Positions 1 through 7,989 of a DNA stretch of 64,000 bases are shown here, in pieces. Origin of the DNA: Candidimonas nitroreducens. GTDB lineage: Bacteria > Pseudomonadota > Gammaproteobacteria > Burkholderiales > Burkholderiaceae_B. Position numbers and translations under genes: made by a program. The notes under the pieces are model-generated. The model made no database searches. It was not told where the DNA came from and saw nothing but the letters and a program-made list of their open reading frames with translations. The stretch is from NCBI RefSeq assembly GCF_002209565.1, contig NZ_NJIH01000003.1, positions 434,001 to 498,000 of the forward strand, read 5' to 3'. Within the stretch, counting starts at the first letter, position 1, and each line of letters opens with the position of its first letter.

Positions 1-1
1 C

Positions 2-631
2 ATGGAATACGACGAAGACGCTGCGTCGGAGCAACGCGTGGTGATACGCCTGGCAGCAGAGGGTGCGAAGCGCACGCACGAAACCCTGTCCGACGAGCAG
101 ATCCAGGCTGCGATCAAGGCATTTGCGCGGGTGACGCCGCCGCGGCTGCCCGAAGAAAAGATAGACATAACCTTCGGGCTGATAACGGTTGATATGTTGC
201 GTAATGTGCCCTCGGCGGAATCTCGCAAGCCGGGCAATGTGGTTTTGAACTGGCGCAAGCTTGTCGATATCGTTCCCGATATATATTTTGCTGGGCTTGG
301 CGCCGCGACGGCTCCCCTCGCACCGGCATTGTCGATGATCTTTGCCGGACTCTATATCTGGAACAAATTATGGAAAGGCAGTGCAGAGGATTTCAGCAAA
401 GACGAAGCCATAGCGATATTGGCGCTATGGAAGAACCGGGATGCAGGAAACAAGATCGGTGAGGACGATGGTTTGATGAGGACGAATGAGCTGCGAGTCC
501 GCTACGATCTGCCCCCGATAAGCCGGGGCCAGTTTGCTGCGATTGTGGATCGATTCGTAGGAATCAATTGTATAGAGCTTGAAAACGGCGTCATTTGGCT
601 GCGGGAGTCGATACGCGTAAGGTATGGATAG
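2..631 (+). CDS. Hypothetical protein with one hydrophobic segment
   Basis: I do not recognise this 209-residue protein. The frame opens with an ATG at the second base of the window, so the true start could lie upstream. The N-terminal third is charged and acidic. A hydrophobic, alanine-rich stretch at about residues 94-120 could be a membrane segment or a buried helical hairpin. The C-terminal 80 residues are charged, and the last part resembles a small folded domain without a motif I can name. Base composition is lower in GC than the core genes further right, which fits an accessory region together with the neighbouring dipeptidase and toxin-antitoxin genes. Confidence 0.55.
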   Translation: MEYDEDAASEQRVVIRLAAEGAKRTHETLSDEQIQAAIKAFARVTPPRLPEEKIDITFGLITVDMLRNVPSAESRKPGNVVLNWRKLVDIVPDIYFAGLGAATAPLAPALSMIFAGLYIWNKLWKGSAEDFSKDEAIAILALWKNRDAGNKIGEDDGLMRTNELRVRYDLPPISRGQFAAIVDRFVGINCIELENGVIWLRESIRVRYG

Positions 632-848
632 CGTGCCGCTCGGCAGCATTCCATGGTGTGCGGGCCGATTCAAATACCCGGCGCAAATACCCAGCGGTTG
701 CCACCGTAATTCTGAATACTGTTGCCGAGCTACCCAGCGTACGCTTCCGGGCAGGGGCGCAATGCCTGCCAGGGACTAGCAATCCGCCCCCAGAAGCAGT
801 CTAATCAAGGTATGGCCCTTACCGGGGTATTCCAAATGGAGAGTGGCC

Positions 849-965
849 ATGGTTACGACTCCCATCATTGAGCTGTTCATAGGTCTGGGGGCGGCCTGCT
901 CCCTGATTCTGTTGTGCGCGCTGGTGTATTTGATCAGGCGCGAGCGTCGCCGGCATAGAGGCTGA
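849..965 (+). CDS. Small single-pass membrane protein, 38 residues
   Basis: This short frame encodes an ATG-initiated 38-residue peptide. A GGAG Shine-Dalgarno at 839-842 lies six bases before the start. About 22 uninterrupted hydrophobic residues (from Ile6 to Ile29) form one predicted transmembrane helix. It is followed by a strongly basic tail rich in Arg (RRERRRHRG), which by the positive-inside rule predicts an outside N-terminus and a cytoplasmic C-terminus. The well-placed ribosome site and clean topology argue for a real small protein. No function can be assigned, and the gene is too short for sequence family recognition by eye. Confidence 0.5.
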   Translation: MVTTPIIELFIGLGAACSLILLCALVYLIRRERRRHRG

Positions 966-1105
966 TACCTGCCTGGCAGTATGCGGGCTCAGGATTCCGG
1001 CGCGGCCGGGGCGCAACACCGGCTCAGCCATGACAGCGGGCGGCATATTTCCGATATGCTGGCTTGCGCCTTGTGGCGCGACAAGGCGATAGGGCGCAAG
1101 TACAT

Positions 1106-1753
1106 ATGCAAGAAAACCTGGAATCCGGCACCTTGCGGGGTGCCTCCCAGCTTACCGCGGAAACATCTGCCCTTCCCGCGGGGGCATCTTCCGTGGCCGG
1201 CAGCGAGCTGGTGGAAATCACCTCCTCGCAATACCGGGTGGACATAGACTTAGTCTATGCCACCGCCAACAATTTCGCCGGCCGCCCGGTATACGCGCAG
1301 GCGCGCTGCGCCTTGCGCCCGGAGGCGGCTGCGTGCCTGTTGCACGCAGCGCGTGCCGCGTATCGCGCTGGTTATAGGCTGAAGGTCTTCGATGCGTATC
1401 GTCCGCCGCGCGCACAGCAGATATTCTGGGCGCTATGCCCCGACCCGCGCTATATCGCCGATGCCAGTCAGGGGTCGAATCACACGCGCGGCGTGGCGGT
1501 GGACGTGACCCTGATGGACGCGCACGGCAAGCCGCTGGACATGGGTACTGGCTTCGATGCCATGGAAGACCTTTCGCACCACGACCGCGACGATCTGCCG
1601 CAGCAGGTGCAGCGCAATCGCTGCTTGCTGCTGGGCATTATGCTGCAAGCGGGTTTCTGTTCCATCGCCACGGAATGGTGGCATTACGAGCTGCCTGATT
1701 CGAAGAGTTATGCGCTGCTGGATGACTCTGTCGTGACGGCGGTGCCGGAGTGA
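1106..1753 (+). CDS. D-alanyl-D-alanine dipeptidase, VanX/DdpX family
   Basis: This zinc dipeptidase should hydrolyse D-Ala-D-Ala, allowing recovery of cell-wall dipeptide. The VanX signature is complete. His116 and Asp123 lie in a SxHxxGxAxD-type motif, Glu180 and His183 lie in EWWHYE, and an Arg99 (DAYRP) is in the substrate region. The 215-residue length matches the family. A longer frame opens with TTG at 1064, but the ATG at 1106 gives the usual family length, so I prefer it. The N-terminal 35 residues are low in conservation, with no obvious signal peptide, suggesting a cytoplasmic enzyme. No ddp peptide transporter genes flank it, so it appears to be a stand-alone copy. Confidence 0.87.
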   Translation: MQENLESGTLRGASQLTAETSALPAGASSVAGSELVEITSSQYRVDIDLVYATANNFAGRPVYAQARCALRPEAAACLLHAARAAYRAGYRLKVFDAYRPPRAQQIFWALCPDPRYIADASQGSNHTRGVAVDVTLMDAHGKPLDMGTGFDAMEDLSHHDRDDLPQQVQRNRCLLLGIMLQAGFCSIATEWWHYELPDSKSYALLDDSVVTAVPE

Positions 1754-1799
1754 AGTGCCACGTATGGATGATGTATTTATGACGGCGTATTTTCCAGGC

Positions 1800-1829
1800 T
1801 TGAGTAGGGTGGCCGAGACCTAGTATAAT
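1800..1829 (+). promoter_or_regulatory. Predicted sigma-70 promoter of higBA
   Basis: A TTGAGT -35 element at 1800-1805 and a perfect TATAAT -10 element at 1824-1829 are separated by 18 bases. Transcription would start near 1836, about 20 bases before the preferred higB start. The -10 element abuts the inverted repeat described next, so repressor binding would block it. Confidence 0.7.
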
Positions 1830-1848
1830 TCTCCCAAAACGGGAGAAT
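1828..1848 (+). promoter_or_regulatory. Inverted-repeat operator of higBA
   Basis: Perfect 8-base arms (ATTCTCCC at 1828-1835 and GGGAGAAT at 1841-1848) are separated by AAAAC. The repeat overlaps the last bases of the -10 element and the predicted start site. HigA-family antitoxins typically repress their own promoter by binding such palindromes, so this is the expected autoregulation site. Confidence 0.65.
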
Positions 1849-1858
1849 GAGTGAAGAT

Positions 1859-2167
1859 GTGAGGATCATCGCAAAGAGCACCCTGAAAAAATTCTGGGAG
1901 CGGCCTGGGCGTGAAGACTCCCGAGGGCCACTCGAAAGCTGGCATGACGAGGTGCTTGCAGCCAACTGGCGATCGCCTCAGGCAATCAAGAACCAATACC
2001 GTAGCGCAAGCATGTGTGGCAATAACAGGGTTGTGTTCAACATAGGCGGGAACAAATACCGTCTAGTGGTACAAATGCATTATCAGGCGCAGATTGTCTG
2101 GGTCAAATTCCTTGGTACACACGCCGAATACGATTTGATCGATGTGGAGACCGTCAATGAATATTAA
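1859..2167 (+). CDS. higB: HigB-family mRNA interferase toxin
   Basis: This is the toxin of a type II toxin-antitoxin module. The family cleaves translated mRNA on the ribosome. The protein has the HigB hallmarks: an RIIAKSTLxxFW start, a conserved central Trp (AANW), a basic stretch near the middle and a C-terminal GTHAEYD motif. I prefer the GTG at 1859 (102 residues), because it gives the usual family N-terminus. The ATG at 1847 sits inside the operator palindrome and only one base after its GGGAG. The gene is the first of a two-gene operon and overlaps higA by 11 bases, the toxin-first order typical of higBA. Confidence 0.9.
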   Translation: MRIIAKSTLKKFWERPGREDSRGPLESWHDEVLAANWRSPQAIKNQYRSASMCGNNRVVFNIGGNKYRLVVQMHYQAQIVWVKFLGTHAEYDLIDVETVNEY

Positions 2168-2516
2168 TCCCATCCGCAACGACGATGACCTGCAGCAAGC
2201 GTTTCAGCGTCTCGAGGCTGTGTTCCAAGCCGAAGAAGGAACTCCCGATGCAGACTTGAGGGATGTCCTGGTGGCTCTGATCGAAGCTTATGAAAACCGG
2301 CACTACCCGATCGGCCCTGCCGACCCCGTCGAGGCGATCAAATTCAGAATGGATCAGCAGGGCCTGGCTCCGCGCGATCTGGAGCCTTTCATAGGCCCCA
2401 GCGGAAGGGTATCCGAGATCCTGAACAGGAAACGCCCGTTGACGCTGCGCATGATACGGCGGCTGCATGACGGGCTTCGCATTCCATACGAAAGCTTGTT
2501 GGCCGAGCCAGGCTGA
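2157..2516 (+). CDS. higA: HigA-family antitoxin, HTH domain
   Basis: This 119-residue acidic protein is the partner of the preceding toxin. It should neutralise HigB and repress the shared promoter through its C-terminal helix-turn-helix (about residues 60-110, with IGPSGRVSEILNRKRPLT resembling the recognition helix region of the Xre-like HigA group, COG5499). The N-terminal half would bind the toxin. The ATG at 2157 overlaps the end of higB, which supports translational coupling. An earlier in-frame start at 2142 inside higB is less likely. A functional antitoxin is implied because the toxin gene is intact. Confidence 0.88.
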   Translation: MNINPIRNDDDLQQAFQRLEAVFQAEEGTPDADLRDVLVALIEAYENRHYPIGPADPVEAIKFRMDQQGLAPRDLEPFIGPSGRVSEILNRKRPLTLRMIRRLHDGLRIPYESLLAEPG

Positions 2517-2588
2517 TCATCAGTTCTCGAGACGCTTTCAGGCAGGCGGTTCGTGCGGCTTACGCGGCCGTGCAAAGTTTTCCTCTGT

Positions 2589-2873
2589 AACTCTGCTATC
2601 GAGGATAGCCTGGTGCTGGCGCGCTATTTCGAGGCGTGCCAGGAAAGCATCGAGAAGGCGCTCCAGCTGTATGAGAACACGCGGCGCGAACGTACGGCAA
2701 AGATCGTGCGCAGCTCGGCCGCCCAGGTCACGCGTGTGCATTCGTCGGAACTGGCCAACCCGGAAGGTTCCGCGCAATATGTGGCGCGCGAATGGGGCAA
2801 TAAAGAAGTGGGCGATCGCTATCAATGGATCTATGGCTACGACGCACGCACTGCACCCTTGGGCGAGTCTTAG
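2589..2873 (+). pseudogene. C-terminal remnant of a salicylate-hydroxylase-like FAD monooxygenase
   Basis: The open frame at 2553-2873 (a GTG at 2553, no good ribosome site) encodes only the last quarter of a class A flavoprotein monooxygenase. It shows the AIEDSLVLAR helix that follows the GD(x)AH FAD motif, then a YENTRRERTAKI segment, and ends in a WIYGYDA motif, in the order seen at the C-terminus of salicylate and 3-hydroxybenzoate hydroxylases. The Rossmann GxGxxG and DG motifs that should precede it are absent upstream. About 12 residues of unrelated sequence precede the homologous part, marking the deletion junction close to the end of higA. I read this as decay after a deletion, not as a working enzyme. 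Confidence 0.7.
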
Positions 2874-3041
2874 GCGAATGGCATGTCGGGCATGGCCAAG
2901 AAACAGAATCAATAGCCAGCCCTGCCCGATGCCCGGTGAGGCTGGAGCGGCCGGATCCCTTGCCTGGCCGCTGCCCCGCCAGCGGCCTCCTGCCAGCAAA
3001 TTCTTGAAACTTGCAGTAATCTAGGGGCCTACACACTGTCG

Positions 3042-3061
3042 GGCGCCCTTGGCGCCTTTTT
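3042..3061 (+). terminator. Rho-independent terminator
   Basis: A six-base GC stem (GGCGCC at 3042-3047 and 3051-3056) with a CTT loop is followed directly by five T residues. It would end transcription coming from the toxin-antitoxin and monooxygenase-remnant side before the aminotransferase gene. Confidence 0.6.
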
Positions 3062-3092
3062 GCGTCGTATCTCTTTATACTTCCCCAGAATC

Positions 3093-4295
3093 ATGAATGC
3101 CCCCCTACCGCCGTCCCGCTATGCCTTCTCGCAACGCGCCTGCAACCTTACCAGTTCGGCCATACGCGAGATTCTCAAGGTCACTGAAAGGCCTGAGATC
3201 ATTTCTTTTGCCGGCGGGCTGCCGGCGCCGCAGGGGTTTCCGGTAGAGGTCATGCAGGCTGCATACGACCGCGTGCTCAGCCAGCAGGGCCGGGTGGCCC
3301 TGCAATACGGCCCTACCGAAGGCTACGCGCCGCTGCGGGCCTGGGTTGCGGAAGACCTGAAGCGTGTCGGCGCGCATGATATCTCGCCCGATGAAGTGCT
3401 GATCGTCTCGGGTTCGCAGCAGGCGCTGGACATGCTGGGCAAGTTGTTCATCGACCCGGGCAGCAAGGTGCTGGTCGAGGCCCCCAGCTACCTGGGCGCG
3501 CTGCAATCGTTCTCGCTGTTCGACCCCGCCTACGTGTCGGTGCCCACCGACCAGGGCGGCCTGATGCCGCAAGGCCTGACCGATGAACGCGTGCGCGATG
3601 CGCGCTTCATCTATGCGCTGCCCAATTTCCAGAACCCGACCGGCCTGACGCTGAACCTGCAGCGACGCCAGGAACTGGTCGAGCGCTGCGCCGCGGTGGG
3701 CCTGCCTATTATCGAGGACGACCCCTACGGCGACCTGCGTTACGCCGGCGAGGCACTGCCGGGCCTGCTCGGACTGGGCCGCGCGGTGGGGGCTACCGTG
3801 ATCCGCCTCGGCTCATTTTCCAAGGTGCTGGCCCCGGGCCTGCGCCTGGGCTATATTGCCGCGTCGCGTGAAATCATTTCCAAGCTGGTGCAGATCAAGC
3901 AGGCCACCGACCTGCATACCGCCACGCTGACGCAGATGGCCGTTTACGAAACCGTGAAAAGCGGCTTCCTGGCGACGCACTTGCCCAGCGTGCGCGAGCT
4001 GTACCGCAAGCAGTGCGGTTTCATGCTGGATGCCATGGCCGAGCATTTCCCGGCCACCTGCAGCTGGACGCGCCCCGAGGGCGGGATGTTCATCTGGGTC
4101 ACGCTGCCCGAACATATAGACAGCGGCGAACTGCTGGCGCGTGCCGTAGAGCGCAATGTGGCCTTCGTGCCGGGTGCGCCGTTTTATACTGACGCGGTGC
4201 GCCCGAACACCATGCGCCTGAGTTTCGTCACTGTGCCCGAAGACAAGATCCGTTCGGGTATCGCGGTGCTGGGCGAGCTGATCCGCCAGAGCTGA
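3093..4295 (+). CDS. PLP-dependent aminotransferase, class I/II (2-aminoadipate/LysN type)
   Basis: This fold-type I aminotransferase of 400 residues transfers an amino group between an amino acid and a 2-oxo acid in the cytoplasm. Visible features are the N-terminal ISFAGGLP motif, the PNFQNPTGLT loop, the EDDPYGDLRY motif that contacts the cofactor, and the SFSKVLAPGLRLGY motif, whose Lys244 should form the Schiff base. This set is typical of the MocR-like/LysN subgroup, which uses aromatic amino acids, 2-aminoadipate or branched substrates. I cannot decide which from sequence. The ATG at 3093 is chosen over a TTG at 3060 because the latter would lie within the terminator. No MocR DNA-binding domain is fused. 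Confidence 0.88.
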   Translation: MNAPLPPSRYAFSQRACNLTSSAIREILKVTERPEIISFAGGLPAPQGFPVEVMQAAYDRVLSQQGRVALQYGPTEGYAPLRAWVAEDLKRVGAHDISPDEVLIVSGSQQALDMLGKLFIDPGSKVLVEAPSYLGALQSFSLFDPAYVSVPTDQGGLMPQGLTDERVRDARFIYALPNFQNPTGLTLNLQRRQELVERCAAVGLPIIEDDPYGDLRYAGEALPGLLGLGRAVGATVIRLGSFSKVLAPGLRLGYIAASREIISKLVQIKQATDLHTATLTQMAVYETVKSGFLATHLPSVRELYRKQCGFMLDAMAEHFPATCSWTRPEGGMFIWVTLPEHIDSGELLARAVERNVAFVPGAPFYTDAVRPNTMRLSFVTVPEDKIRSGIAVLGELIRQS

Positions 4296-4304
4296 TATTG
4301 GCAA

Positions 4305-4321
4305 GGCCGGCGCCGCCGGCC
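4305..4321 (+). terminator. GC-rich hairpin after the aminotransferase gene
   Basis: A seven-base perfect stem (GGCCGGC at 4305-4311 pairing with GCCGGCC at 4315-4321) with a GCC loop lies 10 bases after the stop. The T-run that follows is weak and displaced (GGTTTT near 4336-4341), so intrinsic termination is only moderately supported. Confidence 0.4.
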
Positions 4322-4540
4322 GGTTCGGCGGGCTTGGTTTTCCCAGATGCTCTGTGCTCGGGCTGGTGGTGTAATTCCGTTTTTGAATTGATCGTGAATG
4401 CGCAAGCGCGCACGCAAGCGAAGCGCAGACAGCGCACCTAATACGGCAAGCGAAGCTGATTAAGTGCATGATTCTGACTAAGCACACGATTGATTTAGAA
4501 ATGGATTAATCCGTTTAATCTCAGTAGTGAGCGCAGCACC

Positions 4541-5476
4541 TTGAGCATAGCCCCAGAGACTTCGTCTTCCATCCCCGACCTGTCCGACATGCGGCCCGAC
4601 GACTGGGTCGAGCGCTGGCTGCCGCGCTCGTGGGGGCCTTATGCGCGGCTGTGCCGGCTCGACCGCCCGGTGGGCACCTGGCTGACGCTGCTGCCCTGCC
4701 TGGCCGCGCTGGTGCAGGCCGCCGGCGGCTGGCCGACGCTGTGGCGCCTGTTCATTTTTTCGCTGGGCGCGCTGCTGATGCGCGGCATCGGCTGCACCAT
4801 CAACGATATCTTCGACCGAGATTTCGACCGCCGGGTCGAGCGCACGCGCTTCCGGCCGCTGACTAGCGGCCAGATCAGCCTGCGGCAGGCCCTTTATTTC
4901 TTGTTCGGCCAACTGGTGGTGTGCGCCTTGCTGCTGCTGGCGATCAACGCCTACAGCCGCTGGCTGGCCTTGCTGCTGCTGCCCTTCGTGGTGGTGTATC
5001 CGCTGTGCAAGCGTTTCACCTACTGGCCGCAAGTGGTGCTGGGCATCGCTTTCAATTGGGGCATGCTGATGGCCTGGTCCGACACGCGCGACATGGTGCC
5101 GCTGGCCGGCATCGCCATGTGGGTCGGCGCCGTGCTCTGGCAAGTGGGCTACGACTCCATCTATGCCTATGTGGATGTGCGCGACGATCTGGAGCTGGGC
5201 CTGCATTCCACCGCCATGCGCTTCGCCGACAACGGCAAGCTATGGATCAGCGGCTTCTACGTCGCCACCATGCTGTTGTGGCTGTATGCCGGCGTGGCCC
5301 TGCACATGGCCTGGGGCTATTACCTGGTCATGGCCGTCATCGCCGCGCATTTCGTCTGGCAGATGCTGCTGTTCAGCCTGCAGCGCCCCGATCGCAGCTT
5401 CATGCTGTTCCGCGCCAATATCTGGGTGGGGGTGCTGATGATCGTCGCCGCGCTGGGCGGCACGCTGTTGGGCTGA
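4541..5476 (+). CDS. ubiA: 4-hydroxybenzoate octaprenyltransferase
   Basis: This integral membrane enzyme attaches the polyprenyl tail to 4-hydroxybenzoate in ubiquinone synthesis. The two aspartate-rich, magnesium-diphosphate binding motifs are present: NDIFDRDFD at residues 88-96, and a YVDVRDD motif at about 210-216. They are separated by hydrophobic helices at about 44-62, 67-82, 115-138, 140-155 and 160-180. Further helices follow at about 230-310. At 311 residues the length matches the family. Translation appears to begin at TTG 4541. The next in-frame ATG, 16 codons on (4589), is an alternative that would also preserve the fold. The gene stands alone between the aminotransferase and the oppositely oriented LysR gene. 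Confidence 0.95.
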   Translation: MSIAPETSSSIPDLSDMRPDDWVERWLPRSWGPYARLCRLDRPVGTWLTLLPCLAALVQAAGGWPTLWRLFIFSLGALLMRGIGCTINDIFDRDFDRRVERTRFRPLTSGQISLRQALYFLFGQLVVCALLLLAINAYSRWLALLLLPFVVVYPLCKRFTYWPQVVLGIAFNWGMLMAWSDTRDMVPLAGIAMWVGAVLWQVGYDSIYAYVDVRDDLELGLHSTAMRFADNGKLWISGFYVATMLLWLYAGVALHMAWGYYLVMAVIAAHFVWQMLLFSLQRPDRSFMLFRANIWVGVLMIVAALGGTLLG

Positions 5477-5500
5477 TCAGTGTGATCTTGATATGTTCAT

Positions 5501-6400
5501 TTATGATCCTTTCACAAGATCATGCATCAATGTTACGAAGGTCTTGGAAATCCGCGACATGGGTTCATGGCACCGATGAATAATCCGGCTCTGTAGTACG
5601 GGGGCTCCGGATATGGTCATTATCCTGAGCCCGCGCGAGCCGTGCGAGAACTCCTCCGCCGAGTACCTATCCACTATGCCGCTCGCTTCGATTCCGGCTC
5701 TAATGAGGCTACAGGTCTCATGGGGAGTGCCGGCCTGGGCACGTATGCTTTTGGGGTATCCGCTGTTGGCAAATATTTCGTCAAGCAGCAAGCCAAACGG
5801 TGTGCCTGGCTCGTAACTTACGATAGGATGGCGGCACAAGTCGCGGGCTGTAACCTGTACGCGCTTGGCCAGCGGGTGCCCATTCGCTACGACGCATACG
5901 ATAGGAACGTTACAAAGCTTGATGGCGCCCAGATTGGGGTGCTCCATCGGAAAAAGGGTGATTCCCAGGTCTGCCTGCTGGTTCAGCATCCGTTCCTTGA
6001 GTTCGGACTGTCGAACACATTCCAATCCAATGCCAATGTTGGGGTGTGCCCGCTGAAATTGGCTGAGCGCGCGCGGGACGAGAGAGCCTCCAATCGTAGC
6101 GTGCGCGGCTATCCGCAAGCTGCCGCGCTGGTTTTCGAGTAGCTCTCGGGCAACCGTATTTACCTTCTGTATACCGAGGTAGGCGTTTTCGACTTCAATG
6201 AACAGCCGGCGAGCCTCGGGGGTGGCATGTAGCCGCCCCTTGATACGCTCGAACAGGGCCATTCCCAGCGTAAGCTCCGCATGCGCCAACAGGCGACTGA
6301 CTGCTGGTGGAGAGACATACAGCAGTTTCGAGGCACCGTTAATGGTGCCTGTCAGCATGACGGCTCGGAATACCTCGATTTGACGCAGATTGAGTGCCAT
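5501..6400 (-). CDS. LysR-family transcriptional regulator
   Basis: This 299-residue protein has an N-terminal winged helix-turn-helix at about residues 4-62 (LRQIEVFRAVMLTGTINGAS, then SPPAVSRLLAHAE as recognition helix). An effector-binding domain of periplasmic-binding-protein type follows from about residue 90. It is transcribed away from the amidohydrolase/Bug/M20 cluster that begins about 290 bases off, so it most likely controls that cluster with the cluster substrate as co-inducer. The intervening DNA is AT-richer than the genes, as expected for a divergent control region, but I could not pick a confident T-N11-A box. Confidence 0.88.
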   Translation of the reverse strand: MALNLRQIEVFRAVMLTGTINGASKLLYVSPPAVSRLLAHAELTLGMALFERIKGRLHATPEARRLFIEVENAYLGIQKVNTVARELLENQRGSLRIAAHATIGGSLVPRALSQFQRAHPNIGIGLECVRQSELKERMLNQQADLGITLFPMEHPNLGAIKLCNVPIVCVVANGHPLAKRVQVTARDLCRHPIVSYEPGTPFGLLLDEIFANSGYPKSIRAQAGTPHETCSLIRAGIEASGIVDRYSAEEFSHGSRGLRIMTISGAPVLQSRIIHRCHEPMSRISKTFVTLMHDLVKGS

Positions 6401-6686
6401 GTCAACGATATCCTGGCATAGCCGTCTTTGGCCCGTCAGGGCTGCTCAGCGAGCCGCAAGCATACAGCCTTTCTCTCTATGCCGGCAAGCCGGGGCCGGG
6501 AGAGATCCGAGTGAAGTCTCGTGGCCGAGAACGGCGGTCGGGCTTGGTGGCTGCACCCTCGGAGCGTCTTGAAGGGCTTAACCTGGTGTTACGCCTGCCA
6601 TACATAAAGGCAAGCGACTATATGATCCGATAGGCTTAATATCCATGCTTGCCTTCCAGGAATATAAGAAAACACCCGAGAGACAT

Positions 6687-7976
6687 ATGCAAGACGAAAT
6701 TGAACTTCCCGATTCCTACGTTCTATTGAATTGCCGCCTAATCGACGGGATTTCGGACGAAAGTCGAGACAAGATGTGGATCTCGGTGGCCGAAGGAAAA
6801 ATCAGTCGTATCGGATCGATGGATGCTCTCGGCTCAGAGTCGTCGGGCAGGCGAATCGATGTCGAGGGTCGAACTGTGATGCCTGGATTGATTGATTGTC
6901 ACGTTCATCTGGTCTACGGCGGGTTCCGCAATATGGAGGATGCAATCCGATGTCCGGTGGAAACAGCCGTCATCAACGCGTCCTTGCACGCCTGGATCAT
7001 GCTGCAGGCCGGCTATACGGCTGTTCGTGAGGTTGGCTGTATCGGGAACACTAGTGTTGCCGTCCGGGACGCGATCCGCCAAGGGAAGATTCAAGGCCCC
7101 CGGGTTGTCGCAAGTGGTAGGCCGATTGGAACTACGGGAGGCCCCGCCGACATACTTCCTCCACATTGGGAATCGACCGGGGGGCGCCTCGTCGTGGATG
7201 GCGTCGAAGGATTCAGGAAAGCCATACGTCGCCAAATCAAGGAAGGTGTAGATAACATAAAAATCCTTGCCAGCGGCGTGGAAGTGAATCCGACTTGCTG
7301 GACTTGGATGACCACCATTTCCCAAGAGGAATTGAGTGCTGCCGTGGAAGAAGCGCATCGATGGGGGAAAACGGTGGCGATCCATGCGCAGTCCTACGAC
7401 TCGGTGAAGTTTGCACTTCGAGCGGGTGCCGACACGATCGAACATGGAACTCGACTGGACGACGAGTCGATTGCAATGCTCAAGGCGTCTCCGTCGATCT
7501 TGGTTCCGACGCTTTGTACGCTTTATAGCGTATTAGAGCTCGGGGCCACCTTGAACCTCGGGCAGAAGCAGCGCGAAGAAATGGCCACCAATGAATCGCT
7601 GTGGGTCGAAAGCATCCGGTCGGCGCACAGGGCGGGGGTTTCGATTGCGGCGGGTGGGGATATCGGTAATCGATACAAGCACGGGACGAATGCACGCGAG
7701 CTGGAACTTCTAACCAAGATTGGCATGACACCTATGGAAGCCATACATGCCGCAACGTCCACTGCTGCGCGTGTACTCCGCATGGCGGATCAAATCGGCA
7801 GCCTCGATGAAGGCCGCTTCGCGGATCTGCTTGTGGTGGACGGCGATCCAACAGAAGATCTTGCAATACTGCAGGACAAGACCAAGCTTAAACTGGTTAT
7901 CAAAGAGGGTCAGGTTGTCGCGGGCACCGCGAGTCCACATAGAGGCGGTGGCGGCTGGCTTACTAAAAAGGCATAA
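6687..7976 (+). CDS. Metal-dependent amidohydrolase, imidazolonepropionase-like
   Basis: This amidohydrolase-superfamily enzyme of the COG1228 type hydrolyses C-N bonds in cyclic or acyl amides and dipeptide-like substrates. The metal ligands are visible: His72-x-His74 after GLIDC, a likely carboxylated Lys192 in DNIKILASG, His in AIHAQS near residue 231, His in IEHGT near 251, and Asp in AAGGDIG near 322. The start at ATG 6687 follows a GAGAG sequence and gives the usual N-terminus. An ATG at 6645 would add 14 residues. It is the first gene of a four-gene cluster and is paralogous to the enzyme at 10581. There is no signal peptide, so it should be cytoplasmic. The substrate is unknown. Confidence 0.85.
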   Translation: MQDEIELPDSYVLLNCRLIDGISDESRDKMWISVAEGKISRIGSMDALGSESSGRRIDVEGRTVMPGLIDCHVHLVYGGFRNMEDAIRCPVETAVINASLHAWIMLQAGYTAVREVGCIGNTSVAVRDAIRQGKIQGPRVVASGRPIGTTGGPADILPPHWESTGGRLVVDGVEGFRKAIRRQIKEGVDNIKILASGVEVNPTCWTWMTTISQEELSAAVEEAHRWGKTVAIHAQSYDSVKFALRAGADTIEHGTRLDDESIAMLKASPSILVPTLCTLYSVLELGATLNLGQKQREEMATNESLWVESIRSAHRAGVSIAAGGDIGNRYKHGTNARELELLTKIGMTPMEAIHAATSTAARVLRMADQIGSLDEGRFADLLVVDGDPTEDLAILQDKTKLKLVIKEGQVVAGTASPHRGGGGWLTKKA

Positions 7977-7989
7977 GGGGGATTGGATC

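Noticed and set aside
2467-3024. Long frames on both strands around the monooxygenase remnant
   Set aside because: Only the 2553-2873 frame has family motifs; the others are compositional.
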